From contig JAGTQO010000082.1 of the NCBI GenBank assembly GCA_018396565.1, positions 1 to 6,177 on the forward strand: DNA of 6,177 bases, given 5' to 3'. Positions 6,087 to 6,177 of the stretch are shown one piece after another (positions within the stretch are counted from its first letter, which is position 1; every line of letters begins with the position of its first letter). A program made the translations under genes and the position numbers. The notes under the pieces were generated by a model that saw only the letters and a program-made list of their open reading frames with translations, was not told the origin of the DNA and did not search any database. The stretch is from Candidatus Bathyarchaeota archaeon. GTDB lineage: Archaea; Thermoproteota; Bathyarchaeia; 40CM-2-53-6; RBG-13-38-9.

Positions 6087-6177
6087 TAGCAGCTCTCTAC
6101 AAGACTCAAGTTAGGGCTCTCGCTTCCTACCTCAATGTGCCTAAACAGATAGTTGCTAAAAGAAGCAGCCCTAGGCT
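6062..6177 (+). pseudogene. nadE: Internal fragment of NAD synthase (nadE), cut off upstream and running off the window
   Basis: From 6062 the plus strand translates as DGGVDLQPLAALYKTQVR, then ALASYLNVPKQIVAKRSSPR at the window edge. This matches the YGDGG-(V/A)DLxPIxxLYKTQVRxLARYLGVP stretch in the synthetase domain of NAD+ synthase, the ATP-dependent enzyme that amidates nicotinic acid adenine dinucleotide. The upstream TKYG of that motif and everything before it are missing: a stop codon (TGA 6047-6049) and transposase remnant sequence lie there instead. Although an ATG at 6050 is in frame, a protein starting here would lack the ATP-binding SGGxDS loop, so the gene is broken or is a displaced fragment. 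The 3' end cannot be judged. Confidence 0.65.

Noticed and set aside
6050..6177. Intact small gene starting at the ATG at 6050
   Set aside because: The translation is an internal NAD synthase segment lacking the ATP-binding part, so it is better read as a truncated gene.
5729..6177. Intact insertion sequence with terminal repeats
   Set aside because: Only the transposase C-terminal part is present and I found no matching terminal inverted repeats or target-site duplication.
1..6177. tRNA, rRNA or CRISPR array
   Set aside because: No cloverleaf-like pattern, no rRNA-like sequence and no regularly spaced repeats were seen on reading.

Overview
This window looks archaeal. Gene starts use promoter elements of the TATA/BRE type, one regulator appears to be transcribed from a promoter so close to its start codon that its mRNA would be leaderless, arginine is often AGG/AGA, and the surface protein and transposase remnant resemble archaeal families. 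A lineage near Bathyarchaeia or another Thermoproteota group is a reasonable guess from gene style only; no marker gene fixes it.

Layout: The left half (about 37-3018, minus strand) holds two genes. The upstream one is a winged-helix regulator of the ArsR type with a coiled-coil tail. The one behind it is a large secreted, C-terminally membrane-anchored protein built of beta-sandwich repeats. Both end in the same SHOCT-like helical hairpin (14 of 26 positions identical). Between the regulator and the divergent plus-strand genes is a 130-bp control region with a perfect 7-bp inverted repeat, a BRE/TATA pair for the regulator and a second TATA-like element facing right.

The plus-strand unit (3153-5732) is compact: a 57-residue cationic/hydrophobic peptide gene with a strong ribosome binding site, a MacB/FtsX-type ABC permease, a LolD/MacB-type ATPase and a four-helix membrane protein. 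The last three overlap by 8 bp at each junction, so they are very probably one operon. No MacA-like adaptor is present, as expected for a cell with a single membrane.

The right end (5729-6177) is a graveyard: a ribbon-helix-helix DNA-binding gene with an apparent 1-base frameshift, the C-terminal part of a DDE transposase with its own frameshift, and a piece of NAD synthase (nadE) that begins abruptly at the transposase remnant and runs off the window.

How it may work together (inference): the regulator, the membrane-anchored surface protein, the small peptide and the exporter look like one divergent module. The surface protein and regulator could communicate through their matching tails, and the ABC unit could export or sense the small peptide or another hydrophobic molecule. 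The near-identical 12-bp promoter element in front of both the surface-protein gene and the peptide/ABC operon supports co-expression. None of this is proven by sequence alone.
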